Part shown: one piece after another, positions 25,854-35,080 of the stretch
Layout of the letters: every line of letters starts with the position of its first letter
Position numbering within the stretch: position 1 is the stretch's first letter
Assembly: GCF_014192475.1 (NCBI RefSeq)
Contig: NZ_JACHXZ010000003.1
Span: 124,001 to 188,000 of the forward strand
Direction of reading: 5' to 3'
DNA from: Simiduia aestuariiviva
GTDB lineage: Bacteria; Pseudomonadota; Gammaproteobacteria; Pseudomonadales; Cellvibrionaceae
Length of the DNA stretch: 64,000 nucleotides
The notes under the pieces: model-generated
Databases searched by the model: none
The model's input: only the letters and a program-made list of their open reading frames with translations
What the model was told of the DNA's origin: nothing
Translations under genes and position numbers: made by a program

Positions 25854-27416
25854 CTATTCAGCGTCCACCGCCACTTGATAGCTAGGATCTTCCAAGACAT
25901 TTACCTCCACCAGATCGCCCGCTTTGCGCAATAATCTGCGACAGTCTTTGCTCAAATGGCGCAGGTGCAAGGTTTTGCCTGCAGCACGGTATTTTTCCGC
26001 CAAGCCATCGATGGCCTCAAGCGCAGAGTGATCAGCCACCCGAGAGCGTTGAAATTCAATCACCACATGCTCTGGGTCACCGGCAGGATCAAACAATTCT
26101 TTAAAGTTAGATACTGAGCCAAAGAAAATTGGACCGCGCAATTCGTAGACTTTATAGCCCTGCTCATCCACATAGGCGTGAACATGAATGCGCTTGGCGT
26201 GCTGCCATGCGAATACCAACGCCGACACAATTACACCCACAATCACCGCGATCGCGAGATCGAAAAACACCGTGACTGCCGAAACCAATATCAGAATGAG
26301 TGCATCAGAACGTGGAATCTTGCCAATAATCCGCAGCGACGACCACTCAAACGTACCCAATACCACCATGAACATAATCCCCACCAGCGCCGCCAGTGGA
26401 ATCATTTCAATGTATTGCGCGCCAAACAAAATAAATAGCAACAGCACCACCGCTGCAGTGACGCCCGAAAGGCGCCCGCGACCGCCAGAGTTAATGTTGA
26501 TCATGCTCTGGCCGATCATGGCGCAACCGCCCATACCGCCAAAGAAGCCATTGACGGTATTGGCGACGCCCTGCCCCAGGCATTCGCGATTGCCGCTGCC
26601 GCGGGTATCGGTAATTTCGTCAATCAACGACAGGGTTAATAGCGATTCAATCAAACCCACTGCCGCGATAATCAGCGCGTAAGGAAAAATAATGCGCAGG
26701 GTTTCCCAGCTAAACGGCACCTCGGGAATGGCAAAGCTCGGCAACTGGCCCGTCAAAGTAGCGGTAGCAGCTTGCTCTGCGGGCAACATGTCGCGCACAA
26801 AGTCGATGACGGTGCGCGCTTCTAAATCCAGCCCCAAGACCGCCAAGGTAACGGCCACAATGGCCACTAGCCCCGCCGGTACCGCCTGCGTAATTTTGGG
26901 CAAAAAATGCATAATTGCCATAGTCACAGCGATCAATATGCCCATGGTATAGAGCATTTCACCCTGCAACCAGGTCATGGTGCCTTCAGTTACTTCGTAT
27001 TTAAATTGCCCCATTTGCGCGAGAAAAATCACAATGGCCAGGCCATTTACGAAGCCCAGCATCACCGGATAGGGCACCATGCGAATGAATTTTCCAAGCT
27101 TGAAAATACCCGCCAACATCTGCAATACACCGGCCAGCACCACCATCGCAAACAGATACTGCACGCCGTGTTGCGCAACCAGTGAAACCATCACCACCGC
27201 CGTCGCACCCGTCGCCCCAGAAATCATCCCGGGACGGCCGCCAAATAATGACGTCAACAGGCCCATCATAAAGGCAGCATACAGCCCCACCATGGGCTCG
27301 ACGCCCGCCACAAAGGCAAAAGCCACCGCCTCTGGCACCAACGCCAAGGCCACCGTGGTGCCCGAGAGGATGTCATTTTTAACGTTCGACTCTGCGCCGT
27401 TTATCAGATTAAACAT
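25854..27416 (-). CDS. SulP family anion permease with STAS domain
   Basis: A 520-residue inner-membrane transporter. About ten to twelve hydrophobic helices begin with the SulP signature [20 protein letters not shown], and [20 protein letters not shown] occupies the loop before the later helices. The last ~110 residues form a cytoplasmic STAS domain ([19 protein letters not shown]). SulP proteins carry sulfate, bicarbonate or dicarboxylates; the residues visible do not settle which. It is monocistronic, with terminators on both sides. Confidence 0.93.
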   Translation of the reverse strand: MFNLINGAESNVKNDILSGTTVALALVPEAVAFAFVAGVEPMVGLYAAFMMGLLTSLFGGRPGMISGATGATAVVMVSLVAQHGVQYLFAMVVLAGVLQMLAGIFKLGKFIRMVPYPVMLGFVNGLAIVIFLAQMGQFKYEVTEGTMTWLQGEMLYTMGILIAVTMAIMHFLPKITQAVPAGLVAIVAVTLAVLGLDLEARTVIDFVRDMLPAEQAATATLTGQLPSFAIPEVPFSWETLRIIFPYALIIAAVGLIESLLTLSLIDEITDTRGSGNRECLGQGVANTVNGFFGGMGGCAMIGQSMININSGGRGRLSGVTAAVVLLLFILFGAQYIEMIPLAALVGIMFMVVLGTFEWSSLRIIGKIPRSDALILILVSAVTVFFDLAIAVIVGVIVSALVFAWQHAKRIHVHAYVDEQGYKVYELRGPIFFGSVSNFKELFDPAGDPEHVVIEFQRSRVADHSALEAIDGLAEKYRAAGKTLHLRHLSKDCRRLLRKAGDLVEVNVLEDPSYQVAVDAE

Positions 27417-27520
27417 GGCTCATTCCAGAAATTTTGATACAGCTTAGCACTGCGCGAAAAGGGCGCGCATACTAGCAGAAGTGGCCCCACAGACCAAGAA
27501 TACCGAGTGGCTCGCCCCAA

Positions 27521-27545
27521 TAAAAAAGCCGCCCTCGGGCGGCTT
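27521..27545 (-). terminator. Intrinsic terminator of the GT39/PAP2-GtrA/GT9 operon
   Basis: On the minus strand, stem AAGCCGCCC / GGGCGGCTT is followed by TTTTTT. It lies 22 bases after the last gene of the operon. Confidence 0.9.
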
Positions 27546-27567
27546 AACCATAGAACATGGATATCGA

Positions 27568-28800
27568 TTACGCTTGCGCGCGCGCCTCGATGCGATCCAA
27601 GTGCGGGTAAATAGCCGCCAGCGCCTGCTGGGGCAGCAGATCCTTCACGCAGCGATTATCCACGCAATCCGTTTTGCGATGATTGGCCGCGCTCACACAG
27701 GGCGAGCACGCCAAACCTAAGTACAGGGCGGTGGAGTTGCCCAACGAACTGTAGAGTGCGGGGGTCTCTGGACCAAAAATGACAAATGTGCGCAAGGGCG
27801 TCACCGCAGAGAAATGGCCGGGGCCAGAATCATTGGTTAGCATCATGTCGGCCACAAAATACAGAGGCACCAACTGTCTGAAAGCAAATTTACCCGCAGA
27901 ATTTACACAGCGCGGATTGTCTACAGCCTCACACAGCGCTTGTGCACCCGGAAACTCTCCTGGCGCACCGGTAATTACCACTAAAATATCTTCATAGCGT
28001 GCCAACAGGTCCTCAATCACCGCCTGAAAATGCTCCGCGGGCCAGCGCCGCTGCGGCAATAAATCGCTCGCATTGGGATTGATAAGCACCACGCGCTGGC
28101 CCACTTCGTAAGACCCGTACAGCGATTTCAAAATCGCCTGCACCGCTGCAATGGCGGTATCATCGCGGCGCGCCTGAGCCAATTGCACTTGATCGTCGGT
28201 AATCAAACTCTTACAGAACGGCACCTGCTCCTCTTCCATCATGGCGGAGTGCGAAAGGGCCATAAAGTTCTTGGCAATATGTTGGTGGGCGTTGTACACC
28301 ACCGGCCGTGTTAAAAAGTTACCGCGGTAGAGCCCCTCGCTGTGATAGGCCACAAAACCCACTCGATTCACGGCGCCGGTCACGCGCGACAACAGCGCCG
28401 AAACGCGCGAAAACATTTCCATGTCAATGACAGTGTCTATGCCCTTGCGCCGACACCAAACCATAAACCGCAAAGTGTCCCACACTAAGGTCAATAAATT
28501 GTCTTCGCGAAAGGTGTATAAATTGTCGCTGGGAATAGTGTTTAACAAATGCAAACTGCTGACATTTTTCTTAAAAATCGCAAAGAAAACCTCGGCATCT
28601 GGCTGCGCTTTAACATAGCGCAATGCAGGGTCTGCAATGATCGCACTGCCCATCTCTGAAAGTTCCAAGAACAATACTTTTTGCGCGCGCTGCTGCTTCG
28701 GCTTAAACACTAGCTCCCACAGCCAAAACCACACCGACAGCAAAAAACACAAGGGCATGCCTGCCCAACGGTCAATTTTGCGCATGGTATCTACTTTCAT
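27568..28800 (-). CDS. GT9 family (heptosyltransferase-like) glycosyltransferase
   Basis: A 410-residue protein with an N-terminal hydrophobic segment (PLCFLLSVWFWLWELVF), then a GT-B fold. The GT9 signature DSGPGHFSAVTPLRTFVIFG is followed by a Cys-rich tail (CSPCVSAANHRKTDCVDNRC). Family members add heptose or similar sugars to lipopolysaccharide core at the inner membrane. The start ATG overlaps the stop of the upstream PAP2-GtrA gene as ATGA, so it is the last cistron of a coupled three-gene operon. The exact sugar is unknown. Confidence 0.88.
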   Translation of the reverse strand: MKVDTMRKIDRWAGMPLCFLLSVWFWLWELVFKPKQQRAQKVLFLELSEMGSAIIADPALRYVKAQPDAEVFFAIFKKNVSSLHLLNTIPSDNLYTFREDNLLTLVWDTLRFMVWCRRKGIDTVIDMEMFSRVSALLSRVTGAVNRVGFVAYHSEGLYRGNFLTRPVVYNAHQHIAKNFMALSHSAMMEEEQVPFCKSLITDDQVQLAQARRDDTAIAAVQAILKSLYGSYEVGQRVVLINPNASDLLPQRRWPAEHFQAVIEDLLARYEDILVVITGAPGEFPGAQALCEAVDNPRCVNSAGKFAFRQLVPLYFVADMMLTNDSGPGHFSAVTPLRTFVIFGPETPALYSSLGNSTALYLGLACSPCVSAANHRKTDCVDNRCVKDLLPQQALAAIYPHLDRIEARAQA

Positions 28801-30116
28801 TGTTTTGCACTCTCTGCCTTTGCGACGGTCTCGGCAGCTCTGTCTTCTTGCCCATAGACCTTAAAAATTAAAAAGCCGGCCACCACATAATTAAATAGCG
28901 CGCCGGCCAGTACGCCGGCAATTAATGCCAGCTGACTGTGTTCCATGAAAAACTGTGAGGTGTGAGTCAGCCCATAAAACGTGCCCATGCTGGGCGCAAA
29001 GCTGATCAAGCACATCAAAATATATTTGGCCCATTGATCGCGCTTGCGACCATTGTCGGCATCTTTAAAGGTGAATATGCGGTTTAAATACCAATTCCAC
29101 GAAGACGTTAACCAGTAGGCAATGGCTCGCGCCAGCAATAAATTCATGCCTAGTACCGAGTGAAATAGGGCATAGAGGCTCATATCAACAACAAAACCAC
29201 TGCCGCCCACCATGCCGAATTTAAACACGCGCGTGAGCGATTGGCGGGCCGACTCACGGAATAATTTCTGAGCCAACCAATCGGCCACCGGCCACAACAA
29301 CACCGCGAACCAATAGAGCGCCACACCCGCCGCCATGCCCGAGGAAATCCACCGCAAGCCGGTGACGCCGGCATACTGTTCATAGCCCGTGTCGTGCATG
29401 AAGCCATTTAAACTGACCACCAGCAGCGCCAATGTAAGCAGCCAGGCACCCCAGCGCGGCAGCTGCACTGGGCGGTCGGCAAAACCGCGAAACATCAGCA
29501 CTGCCACCAGGATACCGATGGCGGAACCGGCCAATACGTCGGCCGGCCAATGCACGCCCACGGCGATGCGTGAAAATGCAGCCAGTGCACCGGCTGCAAT
29601 TAAACACACGGCCAACCACACGCGCCCACAGGCCAGGCCCACCAGCGTCGCGGCAACCAGTGCCGTAGCGCTGTGCCCCGATGGAAAGCTGTTGGATTTA
29701 TGAGCTTTGCCCACCACAGAAAACAGATCCAGAGCCAACACGCCTGGCGGGCGCGATGCATCGAACACATGCTTAGGCACTTGAATCAAAATACCGGCAA
29801 CCACAGCGGCCAAAAAAATGTAGGCCAGTGCCCTCGGGTTGCGAATAAAAACGCCAATGGCCAAACAAGCCGCGATGGATCCATCCCCAAAGACAGTGGC
29901 GAAGGCGCGCAGATCCGCGGGGATTGCCGCGCTCGCCTGATTAGCTGACAGAAATAGCGACTGATTCAACGCGGGCAAACTGTGCAGTGCCGCACCCATC
30001 GCCAAACACACTAACGCCACTGCTATGAGCGCGTTTTCAAACACAGGATTTCGACTGGGTGCCTTGGCATCCTGTAACAACCCAAATAGATTGGCCGGGC
30101 TGGGTTGGCTCATCAT
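28797..30116 (-). CDS. PAP2 phosphatase-GtrA fusion membrane protein
   Basis: A 439-residue polytopic protein joining two families. Residues about 30-215 are a PAP2 lipid phosphatase with all three motifs: K115-x6-RP, PSGH at 145-148, and SR(182)-x5-H189-x3-D193. Residues about 296-421 are a GtrA domain (FKFGMVGGSGFVVDMSLYAL, then WNWYLNRIFTFKD), the four-helix family linked to polyprenyl-phosphate sugar flipping. A fusion suggests one protein recycles and flips the undecaprenyl carrier (inference). ATGA overlaps link it to the GT39 gene before and the GT9 gene after. Confidence 0.9.
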   Translation of the reverse strand: MMSQPSPANLFGLLQDAKAPSRNPVFENALIAVALVCLAMGAALHSLPALNQSLFLSANQASAAIPADLRAFATVFGDGSIAACLAIGVFIRNPRALAYIFLAAVVAGILIQVPKHVFDASRPPGVLALDLFSVVGKAHKSNSFPSGHSATALVAATLVGLACGRVWLAVCLIAAGALAAFSRIAVGVHWPADVLAGSAIGILVAVLMFRGFADRPVQLPRWGAWLLTLALLVVSLNGFMHDTGYEQYAGVTGLRWISSGMAAGVALYWFAVLLWPVADWLAQKLFRESARQSLTRVFKFGMVGGSGFVVDMSLYALFHSVLGMNLLLARAIAYWLTSSWNWYLNRIFTFKDADNGRKRDQWAKYILMCLISFAPSMGTFYGLTHTSQFFMEHSQLALIAGVLAGALFNYVVAGFLIFKVYGQEDRAAETVAKAESAKQ

Positions 30117-31600
30117 TGTGCAGCTTCCTTTTGATCCGCAAGATTAGCGCTAGATTCACAGCGGTAAAACACATAGTAATTCAGCGTTACGCCCTGCAAC
30201 TGGTAATCCAGTTCGTCTACCAACTGGCATTCGACGCCAACCGGTGCAGCGACGGCGCGCGGCTTTGATGCCTTGCGCTGGGCGCGCACCAAAAGTCCGG
30301 GTGCCTGTGGACGTCCCCACCACAACGAAAACTGACTGGGTTTTTCCGACACCACCTGAACTGGATGACCGCTGTACCAAGCGAGGCGACTGCCCTGCGT
30401 CCAATTGCCAACCCACAACTGCACGCGCCCTAGGCGCTGCTCGAACTGCCACTCTGCACGCAGTTGATTGGCGCGCGCCGCCGCCTCCGGCCAGCCGTGT
30501 AAATCGCGCACGGCCGCCGCCGATTGGGGCAGCCACTGTAACGGGGGAGCAACCAGCAACCACCACACGAGGCCGCTGAGTATAAACGACAAGCCGCCAA
30601 CTACACCCACAAACCAGCGCTTAGCGGTGCCAGCGCGGCCATACAACCAATTTGCCGCGGACGGCGCCAACAATACCCAAGTCAAAACCGTCCAATGGGG
30701 CAAGTTTTCGCCATTGCCCGCCGACCAGAGCGCCACCAGCAACAAGAGTCCCGCCAACCAGTGGCTAGCCTGCCGGCCAATGGACGGCCGATTGCCCTCG
30801 GGGCGCACCAAGGCAATACAAGCCGCGAGCGTCAATAGCGGGCCATAACTGAAGATCAATACCAGACCGTAGCGCAGGGACTTGACCGCTGCCCAATCGC
30901 CTTCAGCGCCGTGATCGACTTGGTAGTTGAAGGATAACCAGTCGTGCTGCCAGTTCCAGTAAAACACCGGCGCCACCATCAACGCGGCAATGATCACGGC
31001 CAGCCATGGGCCCGGTCTGCGCAGCCAGTGCCAGCGGCGATTCAAGACCATGACAATCAATAACGACGCCGCCAAAAACACCGCTGTGTATTTGCTCAGA
31101 CCCGCGACACCCAGCAACACCCCAAGGCCGAGCCAATGGCCGAGCTTGCGCCCCTCTGCGGCATCCAGTCGATCGATTAAGGTCAAGGCCAACAATACCG
31201 CGAGCATTAACGGAGTATCGGGCACCAGGCCAAAACCCAATACCACTACCACGGGCGAAAACACCAAGAGCGCCACGGCTAAATTGGCCACCGTTAACGC
31301 GCCATACCAACGCCGGGCCAAACGCCACACCATCAATAGAATGAGCGGCCAAAGGATCATCGCCGGCAGCCGAACGAAGAACTCTGAGCTGCCAAATTGC
31401 AGGCCCGCCCAGTGGAGCCAGCCCACCATCGGAGGGTGATCAAAATAGCTCCAATCGGGACGCTGACCGTATAAGGCGTAGTGAGCCTCATCCACACCCA
31501 GCCCAAGCCAGGGCGCAAGCAACAGATGAGCGCCGGCAAAGCCAATGATTAATACATAGAGCGCTGAGTGGTGGCTCAGCCATCGGAAAGGAAATTGCAA
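30113..31600 (-). CDS. GT39-type membrane glycosyltransferase (ArnT/PMT-like)
   Basis: A 495-residue protein with about ten to twelve transmembrane helices. The GT39 motif is GVDEAHYALYGQ in the first loop, with DHPPMVGWLHWAG and PDTPLMLAVLL after it. The family transfers sugars from polyprenyl-phosphate donors on the periplasmic face, onto lipid A, protein or other lipids. The frame opens with TTG at 31600 and there is no earlier start before a stop. The next alternatives would remove the first helix, so a TTG start is likely. It is first in the operon with PAP2-GtrA and GT9. Confidence 0.87.
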   Translation of the reverse strand: MQFPFRWLSHHSALYVLIIGFAGAHLLLAPWLGLGVDEAHYALYGQRPDWSYFDHPPMVGWLHWAGLQFGSSEFFVRLPAMILWPLILLMVWRLARRWYGALTVANLAVALLVFSPVVVVLGFGLVPDTPLMLAVLLALTLIDRLDAAEGRKLGHWLGLGVLLGVAGLSKYTAVFLAASLLIVMVLNRRWHWLRRPGPWLAVIIAALMVAPVFYWNWQHDWLSFNYQVDHGAEGDWAAVKSLRYGLVLIFSYGPLLTLAACIALVRPEGNRPSIGRQASHWLAGLLLLVALWSAGNGENLPHWTVLTWVLLAPSAANWLYGRAGTAKRWFVGVVGGLSFILSGLVWWLLVAPPLQWLPQSAAAVRDLHGWPEAAARANQLRAEWQFEQRLGRVQLWVGNWTQGSRLAWYSGHPVQVVSEKPSQFSLWWGRPQAPGLLVRAQRKASKPRAVAAPVGVECQLVDELDYQLQGVTLNYYVFYRCESSANLADQKEAAQ

Positions 31601-31764
31601 GTATTTGCCCGCTTATTTAATCGCCAAAGCCGCGCATTATCCCAGCCACCCGAGCTTGCAGCAACACAAGGGCCCCGCTTAGAGCGCAGATTTACTGGAA
31701 AGATTGCATTTTAAAGGCACTCGATTGCCCACCGTGTGACACACCGCCCTGCTTGCGGTCAGTA

Positions 31765-32190
31765 TCAAGCGCCCACTAATGACTTAACGAAATGGAAACT
31801 CGCGATGGTAAACCCCTGCGAAAAATAGAACTTATGGGCCTGATCGCGCTGACAGCCACTGTCGAGATGCAAGGTGACACAGCCCTGCACCTTGCCAAAG
31901 GCTTCTAGCCACGCCACCATTTCCTCGCCATAGCCCTGCGATCGACACGCGGCGTCGGTCACCAGATCATCCACATATAAGTTCTTACCGTGGTGCAGAT
32001 TGGTGGTAATGCGAAACCCGGCCACGGCGACCACTTGGTTCTCTGCCTGCGCCATCGCCAGCTGAAAGCCCTCCGACTGCATCTGCCGCACCAAGGGTAC
32101 GAAGCGATCGGCGATCAAATGCGGCCTTAATTGACGCATTACGGGCAAACACGCCTGAATTTCGGCATCTGAAGCTGCTAATTTAATCAC
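31765..32190 (-). CDS. GNAT family N-acetyltransferase
   Basis: A 141-residue GNAT protein. The acetyl-CoA loop is seen as TDAACRSQGYGEEMVAWLE, preceded by the NLYVDDLV strand and followed by LHLDSGCQRDQAHKFYFSQGF. The substrate is unknown. I prefer the GTG at 32190, which has GGGAGA 7-12 bases upstream, over the upstream ATG at 32217, which has no ribosome site. It stands alone, with about 165 bases before the next gene and no clear terminator there. Confidence 0.85.
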   Translation of the reverse strand: MIKLAASDAEIQACLPVMRQLRPHLIADRFVPLVRQMQSEGFQLAMAQAENQVVAVAGFRITTNLHHGKNLYVDDLVTDAACRSQGYGEEMVAWLEAFGKVQGCVTLHLDSGCQRDQAHKFYFSQGFTIASFHFVKSLVGA

Positions 32191-32340
32191 GTGATGTCTC
32201 TCCCTATTGTCGTACATCCACCGGCAGCGCCATTCTGCACCGCCGCAGCAAACGGGTAAAGTTGCTGTCTACGGCCCCCGTGTACTAATCTATCCAGTCG
32301 AGTTGTATTTAGAGGCGCGCCAAGCGTACCCAAGGCCGGC

Positions 32341-32661
32341 ATGAAACCCGTAAAGACAAAAGCCCAAATCCGCGATGAAATTGATAGCCAAATTGCGGCC
32401 TATTTAACCCAAGGCGGCGAAGTGCTTGCGGTGCCGCGCGGCACCAGCGGGCGCGAGCCCACGTCCCACCCACCACTGCCTATCAGCTTCGATCGCGACC
32501 AGCAGCATCGCACGCTGGTCACCGAGGTCATCAGCGCCATTGAGGAGCGCCGGCAGCACAAAGGCCAGCACAAACCCCTCCGGCGGGCACCCAAACCCCG
32601 CAAAAAGCTCATCTACGACGATTTTGGCCAACCGCTGCGTTGGCAGTGGGTAGAGGAATAA
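32341..32661 (+). CDS. Small basic hypothetical protein (SutA-like pattern)
   Basis: A 106-residue protein rich in Arg, Lys and Pro with no membrane segment. The N-terminal IDSQIAAYLTQGGEVLAVPRGTSG resembles the short helix plus 'GG-V' motif seen in SutA-type RNA-polymerase-associated proteins of gammaproteobacteria. The middle and the DFGQPLRWQWVEE end are not familiar to me. Function is therefore open; a nucleic-acid or polymerase partner is only an inference from charge and motif. It lies about 125 bases before the large coiled-coil gene on the same strand. Confidence 0.65.
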   Translation: MKPVKTKAQIRDEIDSQIAAYLTQGGEVLAVPRGTSGREPTSHPPLPISFDRDQQHRTLVTEVISAIEERRQHKGQHKPLRRAPKPRKKLIYDDFGQPLRWQWVEE

Positions 32662-32787
32662 GCACAGCGCTGGACATGGCGATTTTCACCTAAGGCAACT
32701 AACCTTTAGGGCAGGCGCGCCCTTTGCATAACTTCAACGTCACGGCGGCCCATAAACTTCACTGTGCCAGGGGCTTCAGAACGCCAG

Positions 32788-34755
32788 ATGTCAGACCTGT
32801 TTTATATCGTCATCATTGCGGAACTGCTGTTCGTATGCGCCCTGTGCGGGTACATGGTGTACCGCCTCAAACGACGCTTAACCCGGCTCGCCAAACGCCT
32901 CAATCCGAGCATTGCCGGCGCCAGCGAAGAAACCCAAACAGACGTCAGCGTCATCTCCTACTTTGTCGGGCAACTCAAGCGCACTCGCGCGCTATCAGAA
33001 ACCGAGCTTGGCAAGGAGCTCAATTTAAGCCCCCTGATTACCAGCGTTCGCTGCGCCTACCTGAACGCCGAGCGGCGCGCGCTCAAAAACCCTGAAAACA
33101 GCAAGGACTACTGGCTCGCGCTCAAAGAAGAGATCGATAAACTCATCGGCATTCTATCTACCGAAGCCAAGCGCACCGGCAAAGAAAACACCGCCCTGCG
33201 TCAGAAACTTAAACTGCTGAAAGACCGCCTTGAAAAGTTAGGCGACAAAGATTGGGCTGATCAAAACAGCGTCCTCGAAGGCGAGATTACAAAACCACCC
33301 GGCTATGTACTGCGCTTCGCCCGCGATGTCGACGTTACCCATCAGTCGGCCAAGAAGGCCACCGGCAGTGGCATCGAACTGTTCGATCAACTGGAGAAGC
33401 AAAAGCAGCACACCCAGAACCTCACCATGATGATTAAGGAGGGCAAAAACACCGGCGACCTCGAGCAGCGAGTCGCCGAGTACGAGCGCATGCTGTACAA
33501 AATGGAGCACGAATCTGCCAGCCTGCAAAAGGCCTTGCGCGACGCCCAGAAAAAATTAAATCAAGTTGATGAAGCTTTTAATTCTGTGCCGGTCAGCGAA
33601 CGCCAAAGCGAGACCTTGCTGAGCGTCATCCGCGCCAACAAAGACTCCGACGACAGCAGCAGTAATATTTTCGATGACCTAGTAGCCGATACACAAAATA
33701 TCGGCACCCAAAGCCGGAAAAATTTAGACGGCCTACAAAAAACCATTTTCGATCAACGCAAATCTATTCTTTCGATGGAGAACACCATCGCCGCGCTAGA
33801 AGCGGAACTCACAGGCGACAGCGCAGAAGACGACGCCAAACGCACGGAACTTGAAAAGCTAAAGCGCGCACTTATGGAGTCGGAAGGTTGCATAAAGATC
33901 CTAGAAGACGAAGTGGACAACCTCCACACGCACCTAAAGGAGCTACAAGTACAGCGCGAAGAACTACAAGAGCAATACCAGAATCAATCTGATGAAGAGA
34001 TTCTCGAAAATTTATCTAGCGAATTTGAAGCGCAGGCCAACGCGCAAGAAACGGGCCTACTCGCGAACAACAGCAGCGCTGAATTCCTCACTGAATTTAT
34101 GATAAACGCCATCGAGTCCGGCTCCCTTGAAGACCTCATTACCGTATTGCAGCACGCCGTCAGCGAAATGAGTTTTCAATCGTTGATTCGCGTCATGGTG
34201 GGTACTAACAAGGTGGATATTGCCGCCATGGGCAAGCTGACCAAAGAAGACAAGCTGCTCATTGAACATTTAAATTTCGAGCCGGATCTGCCCATTAAAG
34301 ACGTTGGCAAACACATCACCCTTCACTTTCGCAATGTGCGCGCCATTCTAAAACACCAAGACCGGGCCAAGCCCTTAACGCAAAATCAACGGCAGGTACT
34401 GACACAGGTATTCAGCTTTGCCTCGAGCTTGGCTGAAAAGGTCGCCCTCCAAAAAGGCATGAAAAAGCGGCTCACCAATTATGAACAACTCAATGACATG
34501 ATGCAGACCATCAGCAAAAATCTAGACGCCCAGTACAAGTACCAAAAAGATGAAACCGTCAGCATCATTCAAAGCATTGTGGACCAATCGCACATGTTAG
34601 CGGGCGAAAAGGTCACGCCGGGCCAACAGCAAGTGCTCAAAGCCATGGAGGATGAGGCCATGCAACGAACAGAGCTATTGGAAGCCAACCGCGCCATTGT
34701 GCGCAAGCAATTCAACAAGATCATGGAACGGCTCACGTCCATGACCAAGGAATAG
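32788..34755 (+). CDS. Large membrane-anchored coiled-coil protein, function unknown
   Basis: About 655 residues from the ATG at 32788; a GTG at 32764 is an alternative. One N-terminal transmembrane helix (LFYIVIIAELLFVCALCGYM) is followed by a long cytoplasmic region dominated by heptad repeats with charged flanks (roughly 100-420, for example LKELQVQREELQEQY). The C-terminal part (about 440-640) is globular helical (SLEDLITVLQHAVSEMSFQSLIRVMV) and closes with another coiled coil. I recognise no named domain: there is no HAMP, methyl-accepting hairpin, GGDEF or kinase motif. The topology resembles scaffold or cell-pole proteins, but no function is assigned. Confidence 0.75.
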   Translation: MSDLFYIVIIAELLFVCALCGYMVYRLKRRLTRLAKRLNPSIAGASEETQTDVSVISYFVGQLKRTRALSETELGKELNLSPLITSVRCAYLNAERRALKNPENSKDYWLALKEEIDKLIGILSTEAKRTGKENTALRQKLKLLKDRLEKLGDKDWADQNSVLEGEITKPPGYVLRFARDVDVTHQSAKKATGSGIELFDQLEKQKQHTQNLTMMIKEGKNTGDLEQRVAEYERMLYKMEHESASLQKALRDAQKKLNQVDEAFNSVPVSERQSETLLSVIRANKDSDDSSSNIFDDLVADTQNIGTQSRKNLDGLQKTIFDQRKSILSMENTIAALEAELTGDSAEDDAKRTELEKLKRALMESEGCIKILEDEVDNLHTHLKELQVQREELQEQYQNQSDEEILENLSSEFEAQANAQETGLLANNSSAEFLTEFMINAIESGSLEDLITVLQHAVSEMSFQSLIRVMVGTNKVDIAAMGKLTKEDKLLIEHLNFEPDLPIKDVGKHITLHFRNVRAILKHQDRAKPLTQNQRQVLTQVFSFASSLAEKVALQKGMKKRLTNYEQLNDMMQTISKNLDAQYKYQKDETVSIIQSIVDQSHMLAGEKVTPGQQQVLKAMEDEAMQRTELLEANRAIVRKQFNKIMERLTSMTKE

Positions 34756-34810
34756 CCTAAAAAGGCGCCATCCCTGCAATTTCCTTTGGCAAAGCGCCAT
34801 CGACCGCCTC

Positions 34811-34853
34811 CCCCTGTAACGCCCTGTAACGCCCTGTAACGCCCTATAACACC
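34811..34853. repeat. Tandem array of four 10-base units
   Basis: Four consecutive units of CCCTGTAACG type: three read TGTAACGCC and the last TATAACACC. The 10-base spacing is close to one DNA helical turn. The last unit matches the right arm of the downstream palindrome (TATAACACC). Possibly an array of half-sites for the GntR regulator (inference). Confidence 0.75.
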
Positions 34854-34977
34854 CCAAAAACACCTCGCCACCCCTTTGTCCTCATCTACCACCATAAGCC
34901 AAAAATCCGTAACCAATTGTTTTTTATAAGAATTTTTTGTCGCCGCAAAAATTTTGCGCGTTAAATGCACAAATTTG

Positions 34978-35017
34978 TTGCGCTATACAAATCTAGTGTT
35001 ATAGTTACGTATAACAC
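34978..35017 (+). promoter_or_regulatory. Promoter with palindromic operator, GntR/ABC/DUF2807 operon
   Basis: TTGCGC (34978-34983), a 16-base spacer and TATAGT (35000-35005) form a sigma-70-like promoter. The perfect inverted repeat GTGTTATA (34996-35003) / TATAACAC (35010-35017) with a six-base centre covers the -10 box. Its form suits a dimeric GntR repressor encoded in the same operon. Confidence 0.7.
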
Positions 35018-35080
35018 CGGATCAGCAAGGAAGATTTCTGCGATCCACCCGCAGACACATATATTTTGAGGAATACAGAC

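Larger units (their letters stand above)
34756..35080. other. 325-base regulatory intergenic region
   Basis: No gene is visible. It holds a tandem array of 10-base units (34811-34853), an AT-rich stretch (34910-34990), a sigma-70-like promoter, a perfect palindrome over the -10 box, and the ribosome site GAGGA (35068-35072) of the first operon gene. Confidence 0.7.

Noticed and set aside
27079-27447. A 122-residue frame opposite the SulP gene
   Set aside because: It is antisense to conserved SulP helices and has the Thr/Ala/Pro-rich look of a shadow frame.
32724-33095. A 123-residue Arg/His-rich frame overlapping the coiled-coil gene start
   Set aside because: Composition is that of an out-of-frame shadow; the coiled-coil frame is much longer and has a membrane helix.
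34811-34853. CRISPR-like reading of the tandem repeats
   Set aside because: The units are contiguous 10-mers without spacers and no cas gene is present.
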